Origin: Sulfuritalea sp.
Lineage (GTDB): Bacteria > Pseudomonadota > Gammaproteobacteria > Burkholderiales > Rhodocyclaceae
Direction of reading: 5' to 3'
NCBI GenBank assembly: GCA_021738105.1
Contig: JAIPCS010000064.1
Coordinates: 1 to 15,434, forward strand
DNA: 15,434 nucleotides
Made by a program: the position numbers and the translations under genes. The notes beneath the pieces were generated by a model. The model made no database searches. It worked only from the letters and a program-made list of their open reading frames with translations, and was not told the DNA's origin. Positions 7,306-15,434 of the stretch are shown piece by piece; the stretch's first letter is position 1; each line of letters starts with the position of its first letter.

Positions 7306-8042
7306 TGACGGGCATCAGCCGGCCCTCGCTACCTGATTCTGGCCGCTTGAGTATTACGTCGGGAACCCAGGGCGAAGTCGTTGATGCCGTGATGGCAGGC
7401 CGCCATGCGGTACGTGCTTTCCTGCCGCGGGAAGTTTCCCTCGACCAGATCTCGGAAATATTAGCGGTTGCTCGTCGGGCTCCTTCCGGCACCAATCTGC
7501 AGCCCTGGCGCGTGCATGTGCTGGTCGGCAGTACGAGGCAGCGCCTGGTCGATGCCGTATGCGCTGCCTACGACGCCGACGAGCCGGGCCATCAGGCCGA
7601 GTACAACTATTATCCGGAAAAGTTCTTCGAACCCTACCTCGCACGCCGACGCAAGATCGGCTGGGGTCTCTACGGCTTGCTGGGCATCGCCAAGGGCGAT
7701 ACGGCTCGCATGAAGGCCCAAATGCGGCGAAATTTCGAGTTTTTTGGCGCACCCGTCGGGCTCATTTTCAGCATCGATCGACGCATGGGGCAGGGCAGCT
7801 GGCTGGACTACGGCATGTTTTTGCAGAATGTGATGCTTGCCGCGCGCGCACGGAACCTGGATACCTGTCCCCAGGTTGCCTGGCTCGACTATCACCGGAT
7901 CATCGCTGAAGTTCTCGGTTTTACTCCCGAGGAACAACTGGTTTGTGGCATGTCCCTGGGTTGGGCCGATCCGAACGCCATCGAGAACAGCCTGCAAACC
8001 GAACGCGCTGCACTCGAAGAGTTCGTGGTGTTTCACGATTGA
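7305..8042 (+). CDS. Nitroreductase-family FMN oxidoreductase
   Basis: From GTG 7305 the product is 245 residues. The nitroreductase fold starts around residue 25: GRHAVRAFLP (32-41) carries the basic residues that contact FMN phosphate, and ARRAPSGTNLQPW (56-68) is the family's flavin-binding loop. Later, GQGSWLDYGMFLQNVMLAARA and DTCPQVAWLDYH are typical of a subgroup annotated simply as nitroreductase. It is probably a soluble homodimer using NAD(P)H to reduce nitro compounds, quinones or enones; the substrate cannot be read from sequence. GTG 7305 overlaps the hydratase stop (TAGTG), has no good ribosome-binding site and implies coupled translation. GTG 7389 and ATG 7392 are later candidates that would leave very little before the fold. 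The frame is open back to 7194, but that part overlaps the MaoC gene and is not plausible. Confidence 0.88.
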   Translation: MTGISRPSLPDSGRLSITSGTQGEVVDAVMAGRHAVRAFLPREVSLDQISEILAVARRAPSGTNLQPWRVHVLVGSTRQRLVDAVCAAYDADEPGHQAEYNYYPEKFFEPYLARRRKIGWGLYGLLGIAKGDTARMKAQMRRNFEFFGAPVGLIFSIDRRMGQGSWLDYGMFLQNVMLAARARNLDTCPQVAWLDYHRIIAEVLGFTPEEQLVCGMSLGWADPNAIENSLQTERAALEEFVVFHD

Positions 8043-8045
8043 GCG

Positions 8046-8438
8046 ATGGCGGAAGTCAACGATCTGTCGCGGCAACGCATTGACAAGTGGCTATGGGCGG
8101 CACGTTTCTTCAAGACACGCAGTCTGGCGGCGGATGCGGTGGATAGCGGCAAGATCCGATGGAATGGCCAGGCGGTGAAACCGTCGCGTGAGCTGAAATC
8201 TGGTGATGAACTCGAAATTGTCGCCGGCGAGCAACGCTGGATCGTCATTGTGCGCGGCATATGCGCACAACGCCGTCCCGCCGCCGAAGCCCGTCTGCTG
8301 TATGAAGAAACGGCAGAAAGCGCTGTTCGCCGACAACAGCAGCAGGAACTGCGTCGGCTGGCGCCGATCCCCGGCTCTGATCTGAAAGGCCGTCCGACGA
8401 AAAAGGCGGGAAGGTTGATACGTGGATTCAATGAGTGA
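8046..8438 (+). CDS. hslR: Heat-shock protein Hsp15 (S4-domain ribosome-recycling factor)
   Basis: A 130-residue basic protein. An S4 RNA-binding domain occupies about residues 9-70 and opens with the Hsp15 signature [18 protein letters not shown]. The tail (about 95-130) is rich in Arg, Lys and Gln and ends in [14 protein letters not shown], as in E. coli HslR. In E. coli, Hsp15 binds 50S subunits that carry a stalled nascent chain with peptidyl-tRNA after heat shock and helps return them to translation. The gene starts three bases after the nitroreductase stop and has no clear ribosome-binding site, so translation probably depends on its neighbour. The pairing with a nitroreductase looks positional rather than functional. 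Confidence 0.95.
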   Translation: MAEVNDLSRQRIDKWLWAARFFKTRSLAADAVDSGKIRWNGQAVKPSRELKSGDELEIVAGEQRWIVIVRGICAQRRPAAEARLLYEETAESAVRRQQQQELRRLAPIPGSDLKGRPTKKAGRLIRGFNE

Positions 8439-8469
8439 GGATCATCCGCTGAGCCCGTCGCGGGTGATA

Positions 8470-8485
8470 CTCTCGCTGTCGAGAG
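8470..8485 (+). other. Small perfect hairpin before rmuC
   Basis: CTCTCG (8470-8475) and CGAGAG (8480-8485) form a perfect stem around CTGT in the 68-base gap between hslR and rmuC. It is followed by AAATG rather than a T run, so it does not look like an intrinsic terminator. It may be an mRNA structure or chance. Confidence 0.3.
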
Positions 8486-8506
8486 AAATGTAGGGCGGAG
8501 CAGGGT

Positions 8507-9862
8507 ATGGAATTGAGCATTGCGCTGGTAGTGGGCTTGTTACTGGGCGCTGGGCTGGTGGCCTGGGTATTTGGCGCGCGCTTGCGCGAAGCCAAAGCGC
8601 AGCTTGGTCAGTTTGAAGACGAACTGAACCGCTTGCGTACCCAGGAGTCGGCGCTGGCGATACGGTGCGCCACGTTGCAAACCGAACTGGAAAAGGATCA
8701 GGCGCTGTTTGCCGAGCGGCAGGCCACGCTCGAAGCCGCCCGCGACAGCTTTGCCGATGCCTTCAAGGTGATATCGGCCGAGGCACTGACCAAGAACAAC
8801 CAGTCTTTCCTTGAACTGGCTCGCAACACCCTGGAAGCGCAGCAGGCGACGGCACTGGCTTCGGCGAAGTCCGATCTGGACAAGCGGCAACTGGCGATCG
8901 GCGAACTGGTTGCGCCGGTAAAAGTGTCGCTGGAAAAATTCGAACAGCAGATTCAGGGCATCGAAAAGTCGCGCGTCGATGCCTATGCCACGCTGACCGA
9001 GCAGGTGCGTGCCATGGCCGAAGCTCAGGGCGCGCTGCGGCTGGAAACCGGCAATCTGGTCAAGGCCCTGCGCGCGCCGCAAACCCGCGGACGCTGGGGC
9101 GAGTTGCAACTGAAGCGCGTCGTGGAAATGGCGGGCATGCTCGATCACTGCGATTTCGAGGAACAAGCCAGCACCAATACCGAAGACGGCAGACTGCGTC
9201 CGGACATGATCGTGCGTCTGCCCGGCGGCAAGAACATCGTGGTCGATGCCAAGGCGCCGCTGGCGGCTTATCTTGAAGCGCTGGAAACCGACGACGAGGC
9301 GGAGAAAAAGCGCAAGCTCGCCGATCACGCGCGGCAGGTGCGCGAGCATCTCAAGAAGCTCGGCCAGAAAGCCTACTGGGAGCAGTTCCAGCCCTCGCCG
9401 GATTTTGTCGTGTTGTTTCTGCCCGGCGAGATGTTTTATTCGGCCGCGCTGGAGGCCGATCCCTCGTTGATCGAGCAAGGTGTCGAGCAGCGCGTGATTC
9501 TCGCCACGCCGACCACGCTGATTGCCTTGCTGCGCGCCGTCTCTTACGGCTGGACGCAACAGGCGCTGACCGAAAATGCCGAGCGCATCAGCATTCTCGG
9601 GCGCGAACTGTATGAACGCCTCGCCACCATGGCTGAACACTGGGGCCGAGTCGGCAGGAATCTGGGCGAGGCGGTCGGCGCCTACAACAAGTCGGTGGCA
9701 TCGCTGGAGTCGCGCGTGCTGGTTTCGGCGCGCAAATTCCGCGACCTGAAAGTCGCCGGCGAGGACAGGGAAATAGCCGACCTGAATCCGGTCGAGGCGC
9801 TGCCGCGAGAAGTGCAGGCGACGGAATTGCTGGCAAAGGACGAGAGCAGGCTCATTCCATGA
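8507..9862 (+). CDS. rmuC: DNA recombination protein RmuC
   Basis: A 451-residue protein with the standard RmuC layout: an N-terminal membrane anchor (about 4-24), a coiled coil (about 25-150) and the RmuC nuclease-like domain (about 150-425). Family motifs include [59 protein letters not shown] and [19 protein letters not shown]. Asp233, Asp247 and Lys249 (PDM...VDAK) resemble a PD-(D/E)XK active site. In E. coli, rmuC limits rearrangement at inverted repeats; the biochemical activity is still uncertain. GGAG (8497-8500) sits six bases before ATG 8507. The gene precedes an AddB-like nuclease and a helicase, which fits a recombination or DNA-end-processing role. Length and motifs look complete. 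Confidence 0.96.
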   Translation: MELSIALVVGLLLGAGLVAWVFGARLREAKAQLGQFEDELNRLRTQESALAIRCATLQTELEKDQALFAERQATLEAARDSFADAFKVISAEALTKNNQSFLELARNTLEAQQATALASAKSDLDKRQLAIGELVAPVKVSLEKFEQQIQGIEKSRVDAYATLTEQVRAMAEAQGALRLETGNLVKALRAPQTRGRWGELQLKRVVEMAGMLDHCDFEEQASTNTEDGRLRPDMIVRLPGGKNIVVDAKAPLAAYLEALETDDEAEKKRKLADHARQVREHLKKLGQKAYWEQFQPSPDFVVLFLPGEMFYSAALEADPSLIEQGVEQRVILATPTTLIALLRAVSYGWTQQALTENAERISILGRELYERLATMAEHWGRVGRNLGEAVGAYNKSVASLESRVLVSARKFRDLKVAGEDREIADLNPVEALPREVQATELLAKDESRLIP

Positions 9863-9894
9863 GCCTTGTGGCAGGCAAACTGATCTCCGTTCTC

Positions 9895-9901
9895 AAGGAG
9901 G
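9895..9901 (+). promoter_or_regulatory. Strong Shine-Dalgarno for a 29-residue small gene
   Basis: AAGGAGG lies seven bases before ATG 9909. It is among the best ribosome-binding sites in the window, while the large downstream nuclease gene has none. It is the main evidence that the small frame at 9909-9998 is translated. Confidence 0.7.
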
Positions 9902-9908
9902 AAGTCCC

Positions 9909-9998
9909 ATGTCTGCCAATCAAGCCGATCTCGCCGTGTTTTATGCCACCACAATTCTTTGCGCACTGGGTGCCCTGATGCTGCCGCTGGCCGGATAG
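9909..9998 (+). CDS. Predicted 29-residue single-pass membrane peptide
   Basis: A short frame between rmuC and the AddB-like gene. It encodes a 29-residue peptide: a polar start (MSANQAD), a hydrophobic stretch from about residue 8 (LAVFYATTILCALGALML) and a final PLAG, so it reads as a single membrane helix. AAGGAGG is placed ideally before its ATG, and its stop is eight bases before the nuclease start (ATG 10007). Two roles are possible: a genuine small membrane protein, or a leader whose translation delivers ribosomes to the nuclease gene, which lacks its own site. I do not recognise the family. An alternative frame from ATG 9859, overlapping the rmuC stop, has no ribosome-binding site and a less coherent product. 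Confidence 0.6.
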   Translation: MSANQADLAVFYATTILCALGALMLPLAG

Positions 9999-10006
9999 CA
10001 CCGCGC

Positions 10007-12793
10007 ATGATCCGCTCCGATCTACCCCTGGTACGGCTCGCCGAACTGCCCGGCGGACCGGAGCCGATTGTGATGACTGCCAATGCACATCTGGCAATGA
10101 GTCTGCGCAAGGCGCATGGTGACTTGCAGATCGCGCGCGGGGTAGATACCTGGCGCGCACTGCAAAGTTCGACGCCGGCAATGTGGCTCGATCATCTGAC
10201 TTCCACGGCGCTGTTGCGCGGCGACATTCCTCCGGCCAGTGTTCCCGACAGCTTTTTGTCCCGGGCGCAGGAGCGCTGTCTGTGGGAGCAGGCGATTGCC
10301 CGCGATGCCGGTGCGGCGGAGGATCTGTTCGACCGCGAGGGCATGGCCCTGGCAGCGATGGATGCCGCAAGTCTGCAGGCCTGGTGGCGGATCGAGGTTC
10401 CCGAAGCTTTGCATACCGAGGAATACCTTGCCTACCAACGCTGGAGCGACGATGTTCGAAGCGCCTGCCAGGCGGGTCGCTGGCGCCGGGCGGATGAAGT
10501 TCTGGCATGGCGCATCGAGTGCATCGAGCGCGGTATTGGCGGCTTGCCCGCGCGTCTGGGCATTGCTGGTTTTGTTGTACCGGATCCCATGGTTTCGCGT
10601 TTGCTGGTGGTGCTTGAAGGGCGCGGCGTCGAGTTGTTTCGCGTCGATTTCGGGAGCGAGACTGCTACGCCGGCGTGTGCCGTCGAAATGGACGACGCCG
10701 AGGCTGAGTGCATTGCCGCCGCGCGTTGGGCACGCGATCGTTTGCATGACAATTCGATCCAGAAGCAGACCGGTGGGCAAATAGTCGCGCCACACTTGCG
10801 ATTGCGGATTGCCGTGGCGGATTTGCCGGCACGACGCCGTCTGCTGGAAGCGGCACTGGAAGACGCACTGCATCCGCAAGCGGTGGGGGCTGGCTGGGCC
10901 GCGCTGGAACGGGACTATGTATTCGTCGCCGGAGCGCCATTGGCAAGTGAGCCCCTGGTTGATGTAGCGCTGCGCTTGTTGCAGCTGTTTGTCAGTCCGC
11001 AGCGTGTGGCGCAGGCCGGGTTTGGTGCGCTGCTTTGCGGCCCCGGTTGGTCGGCCGACCTCGACGAGGCCGATGGTCGCGCGCAAATTGAGGCGGAGTT
11101 GCGCGAAAGACTGCCGCCGGAAACCAGCCTGGAGCGGCTGCAACGTGCAATCTCTCGTCTGCTTGCCGAGGATTCCGCGGCTCCCGTCGTGCCGCGACTC
11201 ATGGAACATTTGACCGCATTGCACGAGTCTGCACGCGCCGCATCGCGCCGTCAGCTTTCCTCTGCCTGGGGCAGTGCCTTTGGCCAACTGCTTGAGACGC
11301 TAGGCTGGCCGGGGCAGCGAACACTGCTGCCGGCTGAGCACGAAGCTTGCGTTCAACTGAGGGAGGCGATCGGTGAGTTACAGGCACTGGATGGCATTCT
11401 CGGTCGCGTCGCCGCCAATGATGCCTTGCGACAGTTGCAGCGCCAATGCCGCGATCAGTCATTTGCGGTGGCTCGGCAGTCCGCTGCCCGAGTCGAAGTA
11501 TGCGCTTTGGGCGATGCACTGGCCGGGGGCGTGGATGGGCTTTGGGTCATGGGTTTGAACGAGGGAACATGGCCGCCTGGTCCACGCCCCAATCCCATAT
11601 TGCCGGCTGAGTTGCAGCGCCGCGCGGGTGTTGCTGATGCGCGCGCCGACAGTCTGGCGCTGGAGGCGCAAGCCCTGCAGGCTTTGTGGTGCGCAAGCGC
11701 GGATGAGGTTGTATTGTCGTGGGCCCGGCAGGAAGGCGAGCGGCCACTGCGGGCGAGTCCGCTGCTGGCGAAAATCGCCCAGCGTGATTGGCCTTCGGCG
11801 AGCGAAAAGCAGACGGTAGACAGCGACGCGGCGCTTCTGGAACTTCTCGATGATGCACGCGCTCCGCCGGTGGGCGAATACGAACAAATTCGGGGCGGTA
11901 CCGCGCTGTTGCAGGCGCAGGCGGTATGTCCGGCATGGGGTTTCTACCAGTACCGACTCGGTGCCGCCGTATTGCCAGCGCCGACTTTTGGGCTGGACGC
12001 GCGGGCGCGGGGTTCCCTGCTGCATGCGGCACTCGAAGAATTCTGGCGCGGGCGCGCGTTGGCTGATTTGTTGAAAATGGACGAGGCAATGCGCGCCGCC
12101 GAGCTCCGCCGCGTGGTGACTCATGCGCTGGCGGAATTCGACAGGCGAGCAGCCGAGCCCTTGCCGCCACGCTTGCGCCTGCTCGAAAATGAACGGCTGC
12201 AGGCCTTGCTCGTGGTCTGGCTGGAGCTTGAAGCGCGGCGTACTTCCTTTCGTGTCATCGCCTGCGAAGAGCGGCATGAACTCGATATCGAGGGCTTGCC
12301 CGTGCGCGTGGTCGTTGACCGCGTCGATCAACTCGACGACGGACGTCTGGTGGTGATCGACTACAAGAGCGGGCGCAGCGTATCGGTCGAAAGTTGGGCC
12401 GACGCGCGCATCAGCGAACCACAATTGCCGATTTACGCGGCACTGGCGTTTCCCGACCGCGCGGTGGCGGCCGCGGCCCTGGCGCGCGTAACGCGTGACG
12501 AGCCGGGATTTCTCGGCGTGGCGGAAAGCGCGGGCCTGTTGCCCGATGTGAAGTCGCTGGATGAACAGCGCAAACGCTATGCCGAAGAAGCATTTCCCGA
12601 TTGGGATGCCCTGCGCCAGCATTGGGCGCGGTGCCTTAAAGAAGTCGCCGGCGAGGTGAAAAATGGCGTTGCAGCGGTGGTCTTCAAGGACGAACAGGCG
12701 CTGGCGTATTGCGACGTTCGCCCCTTGTTGCGGGTCGCGGAGCGGCGCGCGCAGTTCGACGCGGTGCTTGATACTGGTGGCGCGGAGTCGTGA
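10007..12793 (+). CDS. AddB-like PD-(D/E)XK nuclease, probable DNA repair protein
   Basis: A 928-residue protein from ATG 10007. The N-terminal two-thirds resemble the inactive helicase-like part of AddB: it starts IVMTANAHLAMSLRKAHG where active helicases have a P-loop, and no GxGKT is present. The C-terminal nuclease has SLLHAALEEFW (His673), VVVDRVDQLDD (Asp771) and VIDYKSGR (Asp785, Lys787), the PD-(D/E)XK catalytic set. AddB-type nucleases carry an iron-sulfur cluster on four cysteines; here I see Cys641 (QAVCPAWGF) and Cys902 (AYCDVRP), but the partner positions appear to be Leu899 and Leu908. It fits the roughly 900-residue 'probable DNA repair protein' family related to AddB. Together with the overlapping helicase gene it probably resects double-strand breaks. 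It may start by coupling to the 29-residue gene; ATG 10073 is a less likely start. The frame is open back to TTG 9959, but that part overlaps the small gene. Confidence 0.87.
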   Translation: MIRSDLPLVRLAELPGGPEPIVMTANAHLAMSLRKAHGDLQIARGVDTWRALQSSTPAMWLDHLTSTALLRGDIPPASVPDSFLSRAQERCLWEQAIARDAGAAEDLFDREGMALAAMDAASLQAWWRIEVPEALHTEEYLAYQRWSDDVRSACQAGRWRRADEVLAWRIECIERGIGGLPARLGIAGFVVPDPMVSRLLVVLEGRGVELFRVDFGSETATPACAVEMDDAEAECIAAARWARDRLHDNSIQKQTGGQIVAPHLRLRIAVADLPARRRLLEAALEDALHPQAVGAGWAALERDYVFVAGAPLASEPLVDVALRLLQLFVSPQRVAQAGFGALLCGPGWSADLDEADGRAQIEAELRERLPPETSLERLQRAISRLLAEDSAAPVVPRLMEHLTALHESARAASRRQLSSAWGSAFGQLLETLGWPGQRTLLPAEHEACVQLREAIGELQALDGILGRVAANDALRQLQRQCRDQSFAVARQSAARVEVCALGDALAGGVDGLWVMGLNEGTWPPGPRPNPILPAELQRRAGVADARADSLALEAQALQALWCASADEVVLSWARQEGERPLRASPLLAKIAQRDWPSASEKQTVDSDAALLELLDDARAPPVGEYEQIRGGTALLQAQAVCPAWGFYQYRLGAAVLPAPTFGLDARARGSLLHAALEEFWRGRALADLLKMDEAMRAAELRRVVTHALAEFDRRAAEPLPPRLRLLENERLQALLVVWLELEARRTSFRVIACEERHELDIEGLPVRVVVDRVDQLDDGRLVVIDYKSGRSVSVESWADARISEPQLPIYAALAFPDRAVAAAALARVTRDEPGFLGVAESAGLLPDVKSLDEQRKRYAEEAFPDWDALRQHWARCLKEVAGEVKNGVAAVVFKDEQALAYCDVRPLLRVAERRAQFDAVLDTGGAES

Positions 12794-15434
12794 TGAGTCA
12801 ACTGCTCGAAAACGACGACAGTAACCGCCGCCGCGCACTGGAACTTGAATCCTTCATTGTCGAAGCACCGGCCGGGGCAGGCAAGACCGAATTGCTCACA
12901 CAACGCTATCTGCGGTTGTTGGCAACAGTGGATGAACCTGAAGAAATCATTGCCATCACCTTTACCAACAAGGCCGCCGGAGAGATGCGCCAGCGCATCC
13001 AGGACAGCCTGGCGCTGGCTCGCGAGGGCCGGATGCCCGAGGCGGCGCACAAACGCATCACTTTTGATCTGGCGCGCGCAGCGCTGGAGAGATCGGGCGA
13101 ACTGAACTGGCACATTGAAGCCCAGCCGGGGCGTCTGCGCCTGACCACTATCGACGCGCTGTGCGCGGGCCTGGCGCGGCAGATGCCATTGCTGTCCCGT
13201 TTCGGCACACAGCCTGCCGTGGCCGAGGACGCCAAGCGGCATTACGAGGAAGCTGCGCGCCGGGCGCTTGAGCATCTCGAGGGCTGCAGTGAGGGCGAAC
13301 GCGAGCATGCCGATGCCGTGGCCAGTGCATTGGCGCACCTCGACAACGACGTGGCCAGGCTGGCGCGACTGCTGGCCGAGATGCTCGCACGGCGCGAACA
13401 GTGGCGCGAGATTGTCGAACTTGACGATCCAGAGTCGGCCATCAGCGAAGCCTTGCAGGAAGTGGTTGGCGAGGAACTGGCACTAATCGCCGATGTGCTG
13501 GATGATGTCTGGCAGACGCCGTGGATGCCGCTGGCGCGCTTCGCCGCAGCCAATCTTGGCGAGGGCCGTCTGGCTGACTGGTCGCAACCGCTGACCGCCG
13601 ATCCGGAACATCTATCTCACTGGCGCGCGCTTGCCGATTTGTTGCTGACCCTGAAGGACGAGCCGCGCAAGACGGTAACCGTGAAAAACGGTTTTCCAGC
13701 CGGCAAGGAATTCAAGGCGCAGAAGGATCACATGCTGGAGAGCTTGAGCGGGTTGGATGCCGCTGCAATTGGCGCTTTGCGTCGCCTGCGCGAATTGCCG
13801 ACGCCGGATCACAACAACGATGCCGTGGTACGGGCACTGGCCCGCTTGATGAAGCTGGCGGCGGCCGAGTTGTGGCTGGTTTTCCGCGAAGTTAGCGAAG
13901 TCGATTTCGGCGAACTTTCGGCACGTGCCATCGCTGCGCTTGGCGACGAACTCGATCCGTCGGAACTGGGTCTGCGGCTCGACTACCGCATCCGCCATTT
14001 ACTGGTGGACGAGTTTCAGGACACCAGTCCAGTCCAGATCGAACTGCTGGAGCGTTTGACGGCGGGCTGGCAGCCCGAGGATGGCCGTACCCTGTTCGCA
14101 GTGGGCGATCCAATGCAGTCGATTTACCGCTTTCGCAAGGCAGACGTCGGGCTTTTCCTTCGGGTTGCTGAAAACGGTATCGGCACCTTGAGGCTGACCC
14201 CTCTTCGGTTGTCACGCAACAATCGCTCATGCCCGGAAGTGGTGGACTGGATCAACGCCTGCTTTCCGGATGTGTTCCCGGTGGCGGACGATCCTTTGCG
14301 CGGCGAGATTCGTTATCGAGAGTTTGTGGCTACACGAGAGTCGCAAATCGGAGCCGGTGTCTCGATCCATCCTGTGTGGGCTACCCGGGGGGAGGGTGCT
14401 GCTGCTGCCCGCGCCGAGGCACAGCAGATCATCCGGCTGATCAAGAGCGAGTGGCGAGAAGATCCGACGCGCCAGATTGCCGTATTGGTGCGTGCTCGAG
14501 ATCATCTGAGTGCGCTGGTGGCGGCGATCCGCCGGCAGGAGAACGACTGGCGTTTTTCGGCGGTTGAGATCGAGCCGCTGGCCGGGCGGCAAGCTGTGCA
14601 GGATCTGATCTCTTTGACGCGCGCGCTGCATCATCGAAGCGATCGGGTGCACTGGCTGGCGATCCTGCGCGCCCCCTGGTGCGGTCTGCGTCTGGCCGAT
14701 CTGCATGGCCTGGTGGGCGATGACCATCAAGCCACCCTCTGGTCGTTGATGAACGATGCAGCACGGGTTGCCAGGCTTTCGGCTGACGGTCAACAGCGAC
14801 TGGCCCACGTGCGTGAGGTGCTGGCCGAGGCGTTGCAGGGGCAGGGACGGCAGCGCCGTCGGCGCTGGGTGGAGGACGTCTGGCGCAAGCTCGGCGGCCC
14901 CGCTTGTGTTTCAGCGAGTGACGAAATGCTGAGCGGCAACACACTTGCCGACACTCGGGCCTTTTTCAATCGACTCGATGCGCTGGATGTGGCGGGGCGC
15001 TTTGTGCTCGACAGCCTTGAGGAAGACATGGGCCGCCTGTATGCCGCGCCGGATGCACAGGCCGATGGCCGTCTGCAACTGATGACCATACACAGGGCCA
15101 AGGGCCTGGAATTCGATACCGTGATCCTGCCCGGCCTGTATCGCGAACCAGCCGGACGGGATACACCGCTGCTGGCCTGGGATAGCTTTCCGTTGGCGGC
15201 TGGCGAGCGCTTGCTGGCAGCGCCGGTAAATCAACGGCGTGCACGAAATCCCGGAGAGCCGACCGTTTACGACTTTTTGCAGCGTATGGAGCACGAACGC
15301 AGCCGCAACGAGGAAGCCCGTGTGCTTTACGTGGCCGCAACGCGTGCCGTGAGGCATCTGCATCTGGTGGCAGTGGTCAATCGCGATGAAGACGGCGAAC
15401 TGATGCTGCCGCGTATGGGGTCGCCGCTGGCTCG
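12793..15434 (+). CDS. AddA/UvrD-type DNA helicase (3' end missing)
   Basis: ATG 12793 shares one base with the preceding stop (TGATG), and the frame is open to the end of the window: 880 codons, C-terminus missing. Superfamily 1A helicase motifs appear in order: Walker A APAGAGKT (25-32), motif Ia ITFTNKAAGEM (from 55), motif II LVDEFQDTS (Asp406-Glu407), motif III VGDPMQSIYRFR (from 437), the motif V region LMTIHRAKGLEFD (763-775) and motif VI VLYVAATRA (844-852). This identifies an ATP-dependent 3'-5' DNA translocase of the UvrD/AddA/RecB group. Paired with the AddB-like nuclease, it is probably the motor subunit of a two-protein end-resection complex. AddA proteins usually end in their own nuclease domain at around 1000-1200 residues; that part is outside the window, so its presence cannot be judged. 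Confidence 0.93.
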   Translation, partial: MSQLLENDDSNRRRALELESFIVEAPAGAGKTELLTQRYLRLLATVDEPEEIIAITFTNKAAGEMRQRIQDSLALAREGRMPEAAHKRITFDLARAALERSGELNWHIEAQPGRLRLTTIDALCAGLARQMPLLSRFGTQPAVAEDAKRHYEEAARRALEHLEGCSEGEREHADAVASALAHLDNDVARLARLLAEMLARREQWREIVELDDPESAISEALQEVVGEELALIADVLDDVWQTPWMPLARFAAANLGEGRLADWSQPLTADPEHLSHWRALADLLLTLKDEPRKTVTVKNGFPAGKEFKAQKDHMLESLSGLDAAAIGALRRLRELPTPDHNNDAVVRALARLMKLAAAELWLVFREVSEVDFGELSARAIAALGDELDPSELGLRLDYRIRHLLVDEFQDTSPVQIELLERLTAGWQPEDGRTLFAVGDPMQSIYRFRKADVGLFLRVAENGIGTLRLTPLRLSRNNRSCPEVVDWINACFPDVFPVADDPLRGEIRYREFVATRESQIGAGVSIHPVWATRGEGAAAARAEAQQIIRLIKSEWREDPTRQIAVLVRARDHLSALVAAIRRQENDWRFSAVEIEPLAGRQAVQDLISLTRALHHRSDRVHWLAILRAPWCGLRLADLHGLVGDDHQATLWSLMNDAARVARLSADGQQRLAHVREVLAEALQGQGRQRRRRWVEDVWRKLGGPACVSASDEMLSGNTLADTRAFFNRLDALDVAGRFVLDSLEEDMGRLYAAPDAQADGRLQLMTIHRAKGLEFDTVILPGLYREPAGRDTPLLAWDSFPLAAGERLLAAPVNQRRARNPGEPTVYDFLQRMEHERSRNEEARVLYVAATRAVRHLHLVAVVNRDEDGELMLPRMGSPLA

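Noticed and set aside
8540..9640. 366-codon minus-strand frame opposite rmuC
   Set aside because: Shadow of a well-supported gene; the Gln/Arg/Leu-rich product has no recognisable domain.
9859..9978. 39-residue frame whose ATG overlaps the rmuC stop (ATGA)
   Set aside because: No ribosome-binding site and a Pro-rich incoherent product; the frame at 9909 has a far better initiation site.
11459..12838. 459-codon minus-strand frame opposite the AddB-like gene
   Set aside because: It lies wholly against a gene with clear nuclease motifs; the product shows no recognisable motif, and long antisense frames are common in GC-rich DNA.

Overview
The window looks like chromosomal DNA from a Gram-negative proteobacterium, most likely a betaproteobacterium of the Rhodocyclales type. 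This is inference: an AsmA-type envelope protein, HslR, RmuC and an AddB-like/UvrD pair fit that group, and the FeoB-like GTPase with a stand-alone CZB protein resembles what I recall from it, but no ribosomal marker is present. Every supported gene lies on the + strand and gaps are short, so the region is densely packed. I see no mobile element, tRNA, rRNA, CRISPR array or phage gene.

Left part (1-4726): a membrane-anchored HAMP/PAS protein ends in a DEDDh 3'-5' exonuclease domain (5' end missing). Between these parts it carries what looks like a dead histidine-kinase core. It is followed by a divergent FeoB-like metal-transport GTPase and then a small free-standing CZB (chemoreceptor zinc-binding) protein. 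The last two form a plausible metal transport/sensing pair.

Middle part (4803-8438): an unusual AsmA-like protein has a cytoplasmic helical domain, 14 consecutive eight-residue charged repeats, one membrane segment and a periplasmic AsmA-like domain. Next come a MaoC/PhaJ-type hydratase, a nitroreductase whose GTG start overlaps the hydratase stop, and Hsp15 (hslR) three bases after the nitroreductase.

Right part (8507-15434): a DNA-recombination cluster. It holds rmuC, a 29-residue membrane peptide with a near-perfect Shine-Dalgarno sequence, an AddB-like PD-(D/E)XK nuclease and an AddA/UvrD-type helicase that runs off the window. The nuclease and helicase genes overlap by one base and are probably one translationally coupled double-strand-break-processing unit. 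The AddB-like protein has lost two of the four cysteines expected to hold the family's iron-sulfur cluster.

The observations most worth following are the pseudokinase-exonuclease fusion, the FeoB-like/CZB pair, the octad-repeat AsmA protein, the 29-residue peptide and the cluster-less AddB-like nuclease.
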